From Uranotaenia lowii (lineage: Eukaryota > Arthropoda > Insecta > Diptera > Culicidae): DNA of 64,000 nucleotides. Shown one piece after another: positions 10,262 to 20,291 of this stretch; position 1 is the first letter of the stretch; each line of letters begins with the position of its first letter. Below the pieces are notes generated by a model. It did not search any database. It was not told where the DNA came from and worked only from the letters and a program-made list of their open reading frames with translations. The translations under genes were made by a program, and so were the position numbers. Where the stretch lies: positions 127,348,714 through 127,412,713 of the forward strand of contig NC_073691.1 of assembly GCF_029784155.1 (NCBI RefSeq), given 5' to 3'.

Positions 10262-11900
10262 CAGAGGTCGGCAACCTGCGGCTCGCGAGCCGCATGCGGC
10301 TCTTTGGATGTATCACTGCGGCTCTCTAGCTCAATTTGTGAAGATTTTGAAAATTAATTGACATTTTCTAGAGTAAACGGACGCAACATAAGTTTTTAGT
10401 TAGTTCAGACGATATTTGCTAGGATTGAAAAAGAAACCAAAAAAAAACTATTATAGTATAAATTAACCGCATCTTTTCAGTTTTCAAGCAAGTTGATATT
10501 TAGAAATCAATTAACGTTCTTCACAAAAAGTCGCATTTGGAAGCATGGAACAATTTTTCTCTGGGGCACGGGAAGTTTTCTCGTTGATTTTGTTTCCTTT
10601 GTTGTTCTGATTTAGTCATTTAAAAACAGAGCAGTTTTTTAACGTCAAATAAATTCCTGTGGAGATTATGAAGTGGAGTTTGTTTTTCTTTATTTGAATA
10701 TTTTAAAAATAAAATTAAGCACCTTTCTGATGAAATATGAACATCGGATGATGATTATAATTATGCTTTGAATACTGATAATGATAGTTATGTGTAGTAG
10801 GTATTATAATTTCTGTAAAAACCATTTTGTTTTTAAATTTTTCAAATATTGAATTCCACTTCTTCATGTTCCTGTTCAAATCTTTGGTAGTATTTCACTA
10901 ATTTAAAAAAATCAAGTTCTTGATTCTAAATTTGAACTTTACTTGGTAAGCGTTAAAGTGATTTTACCAAGAAATTCTGTGCTGGTTTTCTGAGATGGGA
11001 AAAGCATTAATTTGATTAAAAAGCCGTGACGTGACGTGACGAAATTGCGTCTTTTTTACAATTCACTTGAGAAAAATCAATTATAATTAATAATTTGATC
11101 AAGATTTTCCAATACAAAGAAAAAATCCATTTATGTTCGAAAAAAATTGTATTTTTTTTAAATACGTACGAAATTTAAAATATCTGTAAAATCTGTTAAT
11201 ATTTCCAAAATGCTGTGTTCCGTGACCGTGATAAAGATTTGCTCAAAATTCTTGGTCATTATAGATTTTTCTGTGGTTTGTTCTAAAATTCAAAGAAAAA
11301 ACTGAATATTCATAACAAATAAGAATTTCAACCTTTCAAAGCTGTTCGGCTCAATTTGACCCAAAGCGCACATTTCAATCATCTTTTAATCCTTTAATGC
11401 ATGATTTTTTTTAAAATGAGAATAGCAGTAATTGACTCAGTGAAATAATAGCATTTTTAAAAAGAATAACACAACTCAACAGGATTGAAGTCGTTATTTT
11501 GAGTTTTATAAAAGTTATGGTCCATCAAAGTTGAAAAATACTTTTTGAGACTCTTAATTTATTTCAATACGATTGTGCAATTATCTTCCAAACCTTGTTA
11601 ACTGGGAGGTGTTTGTGATAGATTGAGATTAAAAAAATTTATAGAATGTGCAAATCTGAAGAAATAACACCGTTTTTTCCAAAAACTACTTTTTCCAAAA
11701 AAATAAATAATTTTGATTTTTGCTATTTTTCCGCATACTTTGGTCTATATCTTACACGTACATTAAAATATTACACTAAAAATACTCTTTTAATTTCTAG
11801 AATATTTTTTGTGAATACATCATTCAAAAATATCTACGCGTTTTCGAGATATTTGGATATTGAATAGTGTTGTTTTAAAACTTCGCCGCAAAGCATAATA
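10262..11900. mobile_element. hAT-like end and AT-rich remnant inside MULE copy II
   Basis: Replaces the GC-rich centre seen in copy I (481-603). It begins CAGAGGTCGGCAACCTGCGG, followed by GCTCGCGAGCCGCATGCGGC, a terminal sequence typical of a widespread hAT group. No opposite hAT terminus was found before 11905, so it is truncated or rearranged. The rest is AT-rich with no credible ORF. Confidence 0.5.
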
Positions 11901-12092
11901 TTTTGAAAAATCCTTTTTATGGATACAAGTTCATTTTTTTTTTTGAATTCTTGTTTGTGATGGTAATGGTAATTTTAATGAAATGATGAATTGAGAAATG
12001 ATAAATTCTGGTGATAAAAATTCTGGGGAGAGGTATATTCTGTCGAAAATTTTTAGGAAAATGAGATACAACCCATATTTATACGTTTTAAA

Positions 12093-12302
12093 GAAATTCC
12101 GGTAAATGGTAGTTTCGGTAAATGATTTTCCGGTAAATGGTATAGTCCGGTAAATGGTTTTCCGGTAAATGGTATAGTCCGGTAAATGGTTTTCCGGTAA
12201 ATGGTATAGTCCGGTAAATGGAATTCCGGTAAATAGTACAGTCCGGTATATGGTATTCCGGTAAATGGTACTTCCGGTAAATGGAATTCCGGTAAACAGT
12301 AT
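12093..12302 (-). repeat. Tandem TTCCGGTAAATGG repeat, right TIR of copy II
   Basis: Inverted version of 118-292, including the same order of spacer variants (TATAGTCCGG and so on). It closes copy II. Confidence 0.9.
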
Positions 12303-12317
12303 ACAACCGACCTTGAA

Positions 12318-12943
12318 CTAGGCCTAGGATCAATTTAAGCCTGCAGCGCGTTACATTTCACAAACATGAAATATCCCAATGAGCACTCAATGAAGCCCAC
12401 GGAATTTTCAGACACCAACAATATTAGGGGGAAGTCGTCTATGACCGGACACCTCCTATGGCCGGACAACATTGATTTTTCGAAAACGCAATATCCTAAA
12501 AATGTTTTAACACCATGAAAATAAAGTAAATAGAAGCCTAATATGGTGTTAGAAATATGGTATCTGAATCATCAATCTGAAAAGGTAAACCAATTATAGG
12601 CTTTGAAAGCTTTCGCCTAGTAGTTTGGCGAGGATCGTCCAAACTTTACATTTATATTGTGATCAGTTTTTACGGCTCGTCAACTGTGAATTGCACATAA
12701 ACGTCATCGTTGGTTGGTTATCTTTCGACTTCAGCAGGTGTAAGATAACAAATCGGAAGCTCGAAGAAAATATTAGGAAAATAAAAAAAATGCAATTTCT
12801 CTATGACCGGACACCATATTGTTGTCTATGACTATTTTTCTTCTTAAGTAGACAGTGAGCATATAGACGATTCCAAAATGGTATTATTAATGAAAATCGG
12901 TTATGAAAATACAGCCAAATTAGTAATCAGGGTCTAATTTGCC
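12318..12943. other. Intergenic; degenerate TCTATGACCGGACAC repeat
   Basis: The words TATGACCGGACACC (about 12440 and 12803) and TATGGCCGGACAAC recur around an AT-rich stretch, suggesting an old TIR element that I cannot bound. No gene seen. Confidence 0.35.
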
Positions 12944-13198
12944 GCCGGCCGTGGCCTAGAGGACAGCGTTCCAGTCTTCTAAGCCAGAGCCCATGAGATC
13001 GAATCCCGATCACGGCACACATAGTACACTTTCAGTGGTCTGGTGGTTTTAGCATTTGTAAGATGCTAGCCAATTATATCCTTGAAAGATTGTACGCCTT
13101 AGAGTTAAGTAAATTAGATCTCTTCAAAGAAACATGATGTTTCACTGAGATCCTATATGTGTGTGTTCGTTTTAAAAAAAAAAAAAAAAAAAAAAAAT
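12944..13198 (+). mobile_element. tRNA-derived SINE
   Basis: The head GTGGCCTAGAGG (A-box like) and GATCGAATCCC (B-box like) form a tRNA-like Pol III promoter. The body contains GGTTTTAGCATTTGTAAGAT and the element ends in a run of about 22 A near 13175. A second, diverged copy lies on the minus strand at 51250-51524 with the same head and the same TTTTAGCATT...ATGCTAGCC body. It would be moved by the enzymes of a non-LTR element. Confidence 0.75.
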
Positions 13199-13478
13199 AA
13201 CCTTAACCGGCTAATTGTCCTTTTTTTTAACCGTAAAGGAAGATTAAACTTATGGTCGACTTGGTGAAGTACGAGAATTTTATTGTCAAGTTGCCTACTT
13301 GACCACCTCGCGATCTTGAGCGTGATTCTAAAGCGTCACTATAATTTTTCGCTGCCGTTGCTGGAAATAATATTATCTGTTGAAAATTTTTGAATTTTCA
13401 AAGAACATTTCGTCAAGTAAAAATTATATGAACAGGTGTATCAAATAAAGATTCGAAGCTTATTTTCTGCGTAATCAC
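13199..13478. other. Short intergenic stretch before the TraB 3' end
   Basis: AT-rich, no repeat or ORF recognised. Confidence 0.5.
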
Positions 13479-13484
13479 TTTATT
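13479..13484 (-). terminator. Candidate poly(A) signal of the TraB gene
   Basis: AATAAA on the minus strand, 186 bases after the TraB stop codon. The 3' UTR would end shortly below it. Confidence 0.5.
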
Positions 13485-13669
13485 CTTTCCTATCGTTATA
13501 GTAAATTGATAAAATATATAAATGTTACAACATTTTGATTTGCATAATTATCTTAAATTCGTTTCGGAATGCCGTAAACTGATAGGCGTCGAGCTTTCGT
13601 CGTATGTAACCGAATATTCTCGTTCATGATGCATCAATAGTCTTCAAGCACCAGTAAATATACAATTGA

Positions 13670-15420
13670 TCATAAAAATCTTGAAAGCCTTGGGCGCACG
13701 ATCCGGAACACACCGTAAGCACACAGCCCAAGTGTTCCATATTTGAAAATGAATTTTACAGCTCGATGGCTGAAACTGGCCGGGGGAATAGTGACGATCG
13801 AGGCCACGGTCGAACTTTCCACCTTGCCCCAATTTTTGATGATTCCTTCGGCATGGCCAATCCCTACTACACCAACCACATTAACCGGTCTAATGCTACC
13901 ATCTTGCAATTGTTGTGGTAACGCGGCAACTTGCAGTGAATGACACAGATACAGGTCCCGTTCTTGAACAAAAACTCGTCCAAAAGCGGGAAACTCGCCG
14001 GCAATTTCGAGCATGATCTCTTCCAATAGATCCTTTTTCTTGCACTGCTCCATCTCCTCGACCGTAATGTCATCGTCCATGAAGAGTAGCTTCGGGACCA
14101 GCTTTACTGTTTGCCACAGCGATAAACCCCTGAGAGCGCGCTGCAAGGTGATGTTTATTTGTCGATCGCCAAGCTGAATCAGGCATTGTGGAAGGTGATA
14201 AGCTTCCTTAACCGCCTGGCGAAATTCTCCACCCGGGGCCATTCCCAGTTTCTTAGTGATTTTGGCACTCATGTTGAGCAGCAAAATATACAACATTCCA
14301 TTCACTACTCCATTGGTTTTGATTATGTTTTGAATTTTCGCCAGATTAATATCTTTAGCTTCCTCTAGTAAGGTACGTTCGTCATACTTTAGGATATGTA
14401 CTCGTGATGGACACAGCTCAAGCATGACCACGTTAGGTTTCACATTGCGCATTACAAGCGAGACGTCATTTTGGGACTTTTCGCTGAAATGCGCCGTTCC
14501 CACAAGATAAACTTTGCAGCCCTCAGGGGTAGTTAGTAGGTTAACCGTTTCCGGTAGATTGGCATCGAACTCTTCTATGCTGTTGTAGATTTTGATCACC
14601 TCCTTTGAAGTTTCCGGTTGACTTGTGCCCGATTCCGTTAACTGATCATCATCAACCGGAAGCAGTGAAACATTGTGTGTTGTGTCTTTCGAATCACGAG
14701 TTGTCGGACTTTCATCGTCTTCCTTTTCGATGCTGATCATGGACACGTTGGGTTGCGTAGACTGGGGATCAGCATCGCTACTCACCGGGAGAGATACAGA
14801 ATCATCGGAGCTGGAAATCACGGATAAGGTAGAGCTACCCTCGGTTGCTGTACTGATACCACTGAAATCCAAACTAATTGTGCTATCCAACTGGAGCGAC
14901 GAATCCCCATTCAATGATTTGGACGGGCTCTTAAGTGGCATCTGGTTTTGGTCCTGGCGAACATTGTTATTCCGCAAACTATTTATCAGTAGTTGGGAGG
15001 ATTCGCAATCATTGTTTTTTCCTTTTTGTTCAGGTTTCAGTAGCTCATTCCATTCTCGAGATAAGTTTACGTTTTCAATATCTGAAAGGAGAAAAAAAAA
15101 CTAAACTATACCTACAAACAATTTTCCTAACAGTAATGTTTTCATCTAGCGGATCAAATAAACCATTTACATCGCAAGATTTATTTTGTGGTTTAGCCTT
15201 CATCGCCTTTACGCTTTCAAAATCGACAAGTGTCATAGGGAGAAAGTGAAAAAGCACAGAATACTTTCTATTGTGGGTATTACAACTTTTCTGCTATCTC
15301 TAAAGAGCACTTACCGGAATCCGTTAGCGAAAGGTCAAAATTCTCGGGGCTGAGCGTTGAATTGAAGGTTTGATCCAAAGCGCTGTTGTACTCGGACGAG
15401 GAACTGATGGGCGAAGACAT
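13670..15420 (-). CDS. TraB-domain protein (two coding exons)
   Basis: Homologue of animal TRABD/bacterial PrgY-TraB proteins, a metal-dependent-protease-like fold; animal members are reported at the mitochondrial outer membrane. Exon 1 is 15420-15315 (ATG at 15420, MSSPISSSSEYNS; donor CCG^GTAAGTG). Exon 2 is 15081-13670 (acceptor TCCTTTCAG). They join in frame to give about 505 residues. The N-terminal 220 are Ser/Asp-rich and probably disordered. The domain runs from about 225 to 462 with VYLVGTAHFS (near 229), MLELCPSR, LIQLGDRQI, VQERDLYLCHSL and VVGVVGIGHAEGI. A hydrophobic stretch near 483-500 (FIFKYGTLGLCAYGVFRI) could be a tail anchor. A possible exon inside the 233-bp intron (15096-15260) does not fit the frame. 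Confidence 0.88.
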
Positions 15421-15910
15421 CTTAACTCTTTACTCCGTTTGTCCTAAGGCTGTTCGAAGCAATATTGTGGGAAATAGTATATTTATGGGCTCTGAAATGG
15501 TAATAGGTTTTTGTTAACAAAAAAAAATCCACGTAATCTGTTTGTCCAACTTTTTTCCATTTTGCGTCACATTATTTCTGGCCATCCGAAGGTTGTTTGA
15601 ACGAGCAGTCAGCAGTTAAATAGCGTACCGAATAAACCAGATATTTACCTTTAAATATACGTCTCAAAAACTGAAACATGCAACATTAAAACACAAAAAT
15701 ATCAATTTACAATATAAAGCACATTCGAAAAACTTCAATATTTTCAATTCATAGATGGAAGTGTTGCCATTTATTTCTACATAATAAAACATCGCAGTGC
15801 ACTGTCATTTCACGCGCTTCTTTTTTTAAACCCAAAATTAAGTTGTTTTCGTTCAAAACAGCACTTCAGTGGCATCCCTCAACTTTGAGTTCTACATGGA
15901 TAATCGCATA
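15421..15910. other. Upstream region of the TraB gene
   Basis: Contains the 5' leader and presumably the promoter of the minus-strand TraB gene. AT-rich, no clear TATA/Inr pair that I would defend. Confidence 0.35.
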
Positions 15911-16216
15911 AAGCGGGCCATAGACTACACAAATGGCCTGTACAAATTCGATGATTCCACAACGATTTTTTTTTTTTTTTTTTTAAAATATGTCTTTATT
16001 TGTATCAATTCATCATTACATTTATATTACATTATTACATTAAATTAGGTGTTCAGCTCAATAATGAACTGTTCAAAGCCCTATAGTTAACTAGATAATA
16101 AAATTTATTTATAGGATTTAAACTTGCTGAGCGCAATCAAGTATTTAATGTAGGAGAACATCCTGTAATGGTAAAAATATTTTAAACTTAAAACTAAACA
16201 CTATCCTAAAATAAAA

Positions 16217-18874
16217 CTAATTATAAAGAGAACGAATCTCTGCGATGGAAGACTGCATCGATTTGCCTCTGAAGTTGTAGATGATTTTGTTGGCCATCTC
16301 TTCGATCGATTCAATGCCCGCAATCCGATGAAGATCTTCGGTGCTGTGCCAAGGTGGAAGCCGCAAAATCATTTTCAGAACCTTGTTCTGAATCCTTTGG
16401 ATGGCTTTCTTCCTCGTCGCGCAGCAGCTAGACCAAATCGGAACTGCATACATTATCGCTGGTCGAAACACTTGCTTATAAATAAGCATCTTATTCCTCA
16501 GGCAGAGGCGGGATTTCCTGTTGATGAGAGAATAAAGAGATTTAGTGTATTTATTACATTTAGATTGAATATCTTCAATGTGATTTTTAAAAGTAAGATT
16601 CCGATCAAGTGTGAGTCCCAAGTACTTCACGTGATCAGACCATTCTAATGAAACCCCATTAAAAGTTATGGAATGATTTTCATTAGGTTTTAAAAATTGA
16701 GCTCTTGGCTTATGGGGAAATAAAATAAGTTGAGTTTTGGAAGCGTTAGGAGAAATTTTCCACATTTTCAAGTAATTCAAAAAGGAATTTAAATTTTGTT
16801 GCAATCTACTGCGTACCACCCGTAAATTTCGACCTTTGGCTGAAAGCAAAGTATCATCAGCAAATAATCTTCTACCTTTTCCTTCTGGTACATCAGGAAG
16901 ATCAGAAGTAAAAATATTGTATAAAATCGGCCCAAGTATACTGCCCTGAGGGACACCAGCTCTAATGGGAGTCCTTTCAGAGCATGAATTTTGATAGCTT
17001 ACTTGTAAGGTTCGGCTAGTCAAATAATTTTGAATAATTTTAGTGAGATATACAGGAAAATCAAATCGAGCTAATTTAGCTACTAAACCTTTGTGCCAAA
17101 CACTGTCAAAAGCTTTTTCAATATCTAGAAGAGCAACACCAGTTGAATAACCTTCAGATTTGCTAGCGTTAATCATATTAGTTACACTCAAGAGTTGATG
17201 TGTAGTAGAATGCCCATGACGAAAACCAAATTGTTCATCAGGGAAAATAGAATTCTGATTAATGTGAATCATCATTCTATTCAAAATAACTCTCTCAAAT
17301 AGTTTACTTAAAGAAGGAAGCAAACTAATTGGTCGATAACTTGAAGGCTCTGAAGCACTTTTACCAGGTTTCAAAATTGGAGTTACTTTGGCATTTTTCC
17401 ATTTATTGGGAAAATAAGCCAAGTGAAAACATTTATTGAAGATTTTAACTAAAAAATTTAAAGTGCTTTCAGGCAACTTTTTAATAAGAATATAGAAAAT
17501 CCCATCTTCCCCCGGAGCTTTCATATTTTTAAATTTTTTGAAAATCAATTTAAGTTCATCAATATTTGTCTCACAGGAACTTTCAAATACATTTTGCTTA
17601 GAAAAAATATCATCAAATTCAAGGGAAATTTGAGCATCAATTGGACTAACAACGTTTAAATTAAAATCATGAGCAGACTCAAACTGTTGGGCTAATTTTT
17701 GAGCTTTTTCTGCGTTAGTTAAAAGAAGTTTATCCCCATCTTTCAAAGTAGGAATTGGCTTCTGGGGCTTTTTCAGAATTTTAGTTAATTTCCAAAACGG
17801 CTTTGAGTAGGGTTTTATGTCCTCTACTGCTTTAGCAAAATTTTCATTACGAATGAAATTTAAACGACGTTTGATCTCTTTTTGAAGGTCGCAATAAATA
17901 AATTTCAAATAAGGATCCCTAGTACGTTGATATTGGCGTCGACGAATGTTTTTCAGTCGTATCAAAAACTGAAGATCATCATCAATTAAAGGTTGATTAA
18001 ATTTATGTTTAACTTTGGGTATTGAAGCGGCTTTAGCATTGACTATTGAAGTTGTCAAATTTTCTACAGCCAAATCAATATCTTCAATTGAATTCAGTGG
18101 AACGTTTACATCTAAATTACGTTCAATAAAATTCCTATATCGCTCCCAGTCAGCTTTTTGAAAGTTAAAAGTTGATTTTAAAGGGTTTTCAATGGGACTT
18201 TGGGATAAAGAAAAAGTTACTGGAAGGTGGTCTGAATCGAGGTCCGCATGAGTAACTAATTGACTACAATGCTCGCCTAAATCCGTTAGAACCAAATCAA
18301 TTGTGGAAGGATTTCTAATCGAAGAAAAACAAGTATGCCCATTAGGATATTCAACAGTGTAATAACCTGCAGAGCAGTCATTAAATAAAATATTCCCATT
18401 TGAATTTGATGAAATATTATTCCAAGATCGGTGTTTTGCATTAAAGTCACCAATAATAAAAAATTTAGATTTGTTTCTGGTGAGTTTTTGTAAATCTCCC
18501 TTCAAAAAATTTTTCTGTTCACCGCTGCATTGAAAAGGCAAATATGCGGCAATAATTATAATTTTCCCCATAGACGTTTCTAATTCAATTCCAATTGTTT
18601 CTAAGACTTTGGTATTGAATGAAGGAAGAAGTCTAAATTTGAGACGACTATTGATGACAATAGCTACACCCCCACCTTGTCGATCAAGTCGATCATTTCG
18701 CAAAATTTTAAAGAAAGCATTGCTTTTCAAGTTATTGTCCGGCTTTAAAAAAGTTTCAGTGATGGCAGCAACATGTATGTTTTGAGTTTTCAAAAATAAA
18801 AAGAATTCATCTTGGTTAGCCAGCAAAGATCTAGCGTTCCAATTCATAATATTTAAACATCTATTTGGATCCAT
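16217..18874 (-). CDS. Jockey ORF2: endonuclease and reverse transcriptase
   Basis: 885 residues, intact. The N-terminal APE-type endonuclease (about 1-225) shows MNWNARSL, AAITETF, GGGVAIVI, IIGDFNAKHRSW (near 140) and SDHLPVTF; it nicks the target. The RT domain (about 420-720) shows APGEDGI, PISLLPSLSKLFE, QFGFRHGHST, VALLDIEKAFDSVWH, GVPQGSILGPILYN and the catalytic FADD box (near 670). No RNase H follows, as expected for Jockey. ORF2 starts within the end of ORF1 (ATGGATCCAAATAG overlaps the ORF1 stop by 14 nt), suggesting termination-reinitiation or leaky translation. Confidence 0.94.
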   Translation of the reverse strand: MDPNRCLNIMNWNARSLLANQDEFFLFLKTQNIHVAAITETFLKPDNNLKSNAFFKILRNDRLDRQGGGVAIVINSRLKFRLLPSFNTKVLETIGIELETSMGKIIIIAAYLPFQCSGEQKNFLKGDLQKLTRNKSKFFIIGDFNAKHRSWNNISSNSNGNILFNDCSAGYYTVEYPNGHTCFSSIRNPSTIDLVLTDLGEHCSQLVTHADLDSDHLPVTFSLSQSPIENPLKSTFNFQKADWERYRNFIERNLDVNVPLNSIEDIDLAVENLTTSIVNAKAASIPKVKHKFNQPLIDDDLQFLIRLKNIRRRQYQRTRDPYLKFIYCDLQKEIKRRLNFIRNENFAKAVEDIKPYSKPFWKLTKILKKPQKPIPTLKDGDKLLLTNAEKAQKLAQQFESAHDFNLNVVSPIDAQISLEFDDIFSKQNVFESSCETNIDELKLIFKKFKNMKAPGEDGIFYILIKKLPESTLNFLVKIFNKCFHLAYFPNKWKNAKVTPILKPGKSASEPSSYRPISLLPSLSKLFERVILNRMMIHINQNSIFPDEQFGFRHGHSTTHQLLSVTNMINASKSEGYSTGVALLDIEKAFDSVWHKGLVAKLARFDFPVYLTKIIQNYLTSRTLQVSYQNSCSERTPIRAGVPQGSILGPILYNIFTSDLPDVPEGKGRRLFADDTLLSAKGRNLRVVRSRLQQNLNSFLNYLKMWKISPNASKTQLILFPHKPRAQFLKPNENHSITFNGVSLEWSDHVKYLGLTLDRNLTFKNHIEDIQSKCNKYTKSLYSLINRKSRLCLRNKMLIYKQVFRPAIMYAVPIWSSCCATRKKAIQRIQNKVLKMILRLPPWHSTEDLHRIAGIESIEEMANKIIYNFRGKSMQSSIAEIRSLYN

Positions 18875-20291
18875 GAGGGAATCGTAAAGTCATAATAATT
18901 TTATTAGCATAATTAAAAGAAGTTTGGAAAGCTTCAAACATTGAATTTGCTTTCAACATAAGTTGCATCATTTCCGTTAAATTTTGATGCAAAAATTTTA
19001 ATTTTTCCTCAGTAATCTCACCCAAATCAACAAAATTGTTAGGATCAGAAAATGAAGGAGAAGAACAAGTATTTGAATTTCGGGGATTTTCCCAAGCCTT
19101 CGCATGAACGTTGAGACTTGGTTTTTTCCCATTTTTATTAGTTAAACCTGAAGAGGGAAACCCATTTTCAACCACCTCTGAGAACGATAAACAACGAGTC
19201 TGTGGCGCAGAATCAGCACAGGTAACATTAAAAACACTTCGGGTATTACCCAGCCGTGATTCCAATGTAGGCCGAGGCTGACTGCGAACAGGCAGGTTGT
19301 TTGCCGGCCCGACGTGTGAAGACGAAAAAGAGGAAGGAGGAGAAGAAACTTTTCTGGAAACTTTGGGATTTTTCCTAGAAGCAATAATTTTTGCCCTGAT
19401 GGGACAGTCTAGCGAATTCGAGGAATGATTACCTGCGCAATTTGCACACTTGAAAAATTCTGTTTGTGGCTTATCACCACCAAAAAGGCATTTAGATTTT
19501 TCATGATCGAATGAGCCGCAAAGCATGCATCTGGCATTCATTCTACAATTTTTAGTGCCGTGACAAAAAGCTTGACAACGACGACATTGCGTAATATTTT
19601 GAAGGAAATTGGTTGAAGATTTTCGAAAAGGTTCGAATTTGACTCGACAATGAAACATAAGACGAGCCTTTTCAAGAATTTGCAAATTATTAACTTGATC
19701 CTTTTTAAAATGGATCAAATAAAGCTCAGGAGCAAAACCAACACTACTGATATTATTCGTGTTGGTTCTTTTCCTCATTTGAATTACTTGAATCGGAGAA
19801 AAACCTAACAAAGAATTTAGTTCAGTTGTGATCTCATCCGGTGTCTGATCGCCGGTGAGACCACGAAGTACAACTTTAAAAGGACGATCACTTCTAGTGT
19901 CGTAAGTAAAAAATTGATGTTTTTTATTATTCAAATAATTTAAAATTTTTTGAAAATCATTAAAAGATTCCGCCAAAATACGAGCGGTTCCCCTTCGACC
20001 GATCTGAAAAGAAATCTTCACATCCTTGACGGAAGTGACGATTTCTTTTCGAAAGGCATTGAAGTCAGGAATCGTGACCGTAATTGGTGGAACCTTTTCG
20101 TTTTTAAGAGTATAAGAAGAAGAAGGTTTCTTAGTACTCTTATCAGAATTAAATATGAATATTTCCTCATCACCGATGTTATGAAGGACATCGAATGAAT
20201 TGGAAATTTCAACTTTTTTGGGCGATGGACCTGAATTAGCTTCGGCAATTCGCTTTCTACCAGCTCTTGAGCCGGCCGATGACTTCCCCAT
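18861..20291 (-). CDS. Jockey ORF1: nucleic-acid-binding Gag-like protein
   Basis: About 476 residues from MGKSSAGSRAGRKR; an in-frame ATG 18 codons upstream (20345) gives an unlikely hydrophobic leader. The basic N-terminus is followed by an RRM-like region and three CCHC-type knuckles (CRRCQAFCHGTKNC, CMLCGSFDHEKSKC, CANCAGNHSSNSLDC) near residues 235-300, then a Ser-rich tail. It packages element RNA. Overlaps ORF2 by 14 nt. Confidence 0.9.
   Translation of the reverse strand: MGKSSAGSRAGRKRIAEANSGPSPKKVEISNSFDVLHNIGDEEIFIFNSDKSTKKPSSSYTLKNEKVPPITVTIPDFNAFRKEIVTSVKDVKISFQIGRRGTARILAESFNDFQKILNYLNNKKHQFFTYDTRSDRPFKVVLRGLTGDQTPDEITTELNSLLGFSPIQVIQMRKRTNTNNISSVGFAPELYLIHFKKDQVNNLQILEKARLMFHCRVKFEPFRKSSTNFLQNITQCRRCQAFCHGTKNCRMNARCMLCGSFDHEKSKCLFGGDKPQTEFFKCANCAGNHSSNSLDCPIRAKIIASRKNPKVSRKVSSPPSSFSSSHVGPANNLPVRSQPRPTLESRLGNTRSVFNVTCADSAPQTRCLSFSEVVENGFPSSGLTNKNGKKPSLNVHAKAWENPRNSNTCSSPSFSDPNNFVDLGEITEEKLKFLHQNLTEMMQLMLKANSMFEAFQTSFNYANKIIMTLRFPHGSK

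Larger units (their letters stand above)
1188..12308 (-). mobile_element. Mutator-type element, copy II (opposite orientation), expanded by nested insertions
   Basis: Termini are identical to copy I (GGTTGTATACTGTTTACCGG at 1188, its inverse ending at 12308). It is flanked by a different exact 9-bp repeat, GACCTTGAA, at 1179-1187 and 12309-12317, so it is an independent insertion. Its interior is copy I read backwards: 10034-10261 matches 604-807 inverted, and 11905-12092 matches 293-480 inverted. A copia element (1376-10028) and a hAT-like sequence (from 10262) have inserted into it. Removing the copia element and one ATTTT restores continuity with copy I. Confidence 0.85.

Noticed and set aside
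12944..13020. A functional tRNA gene
   Set aside because: Only A/B-box-like parts are present, no full cloverleaf, and the unit continues into a SINE body and poly(A).
15075..15257. Extra exon in the TraB intron
   Set aside because: The peptide looks plausible, but no acceptor keeps the frame between exon 1 (phase 1) and exon 2, while direct joining works.
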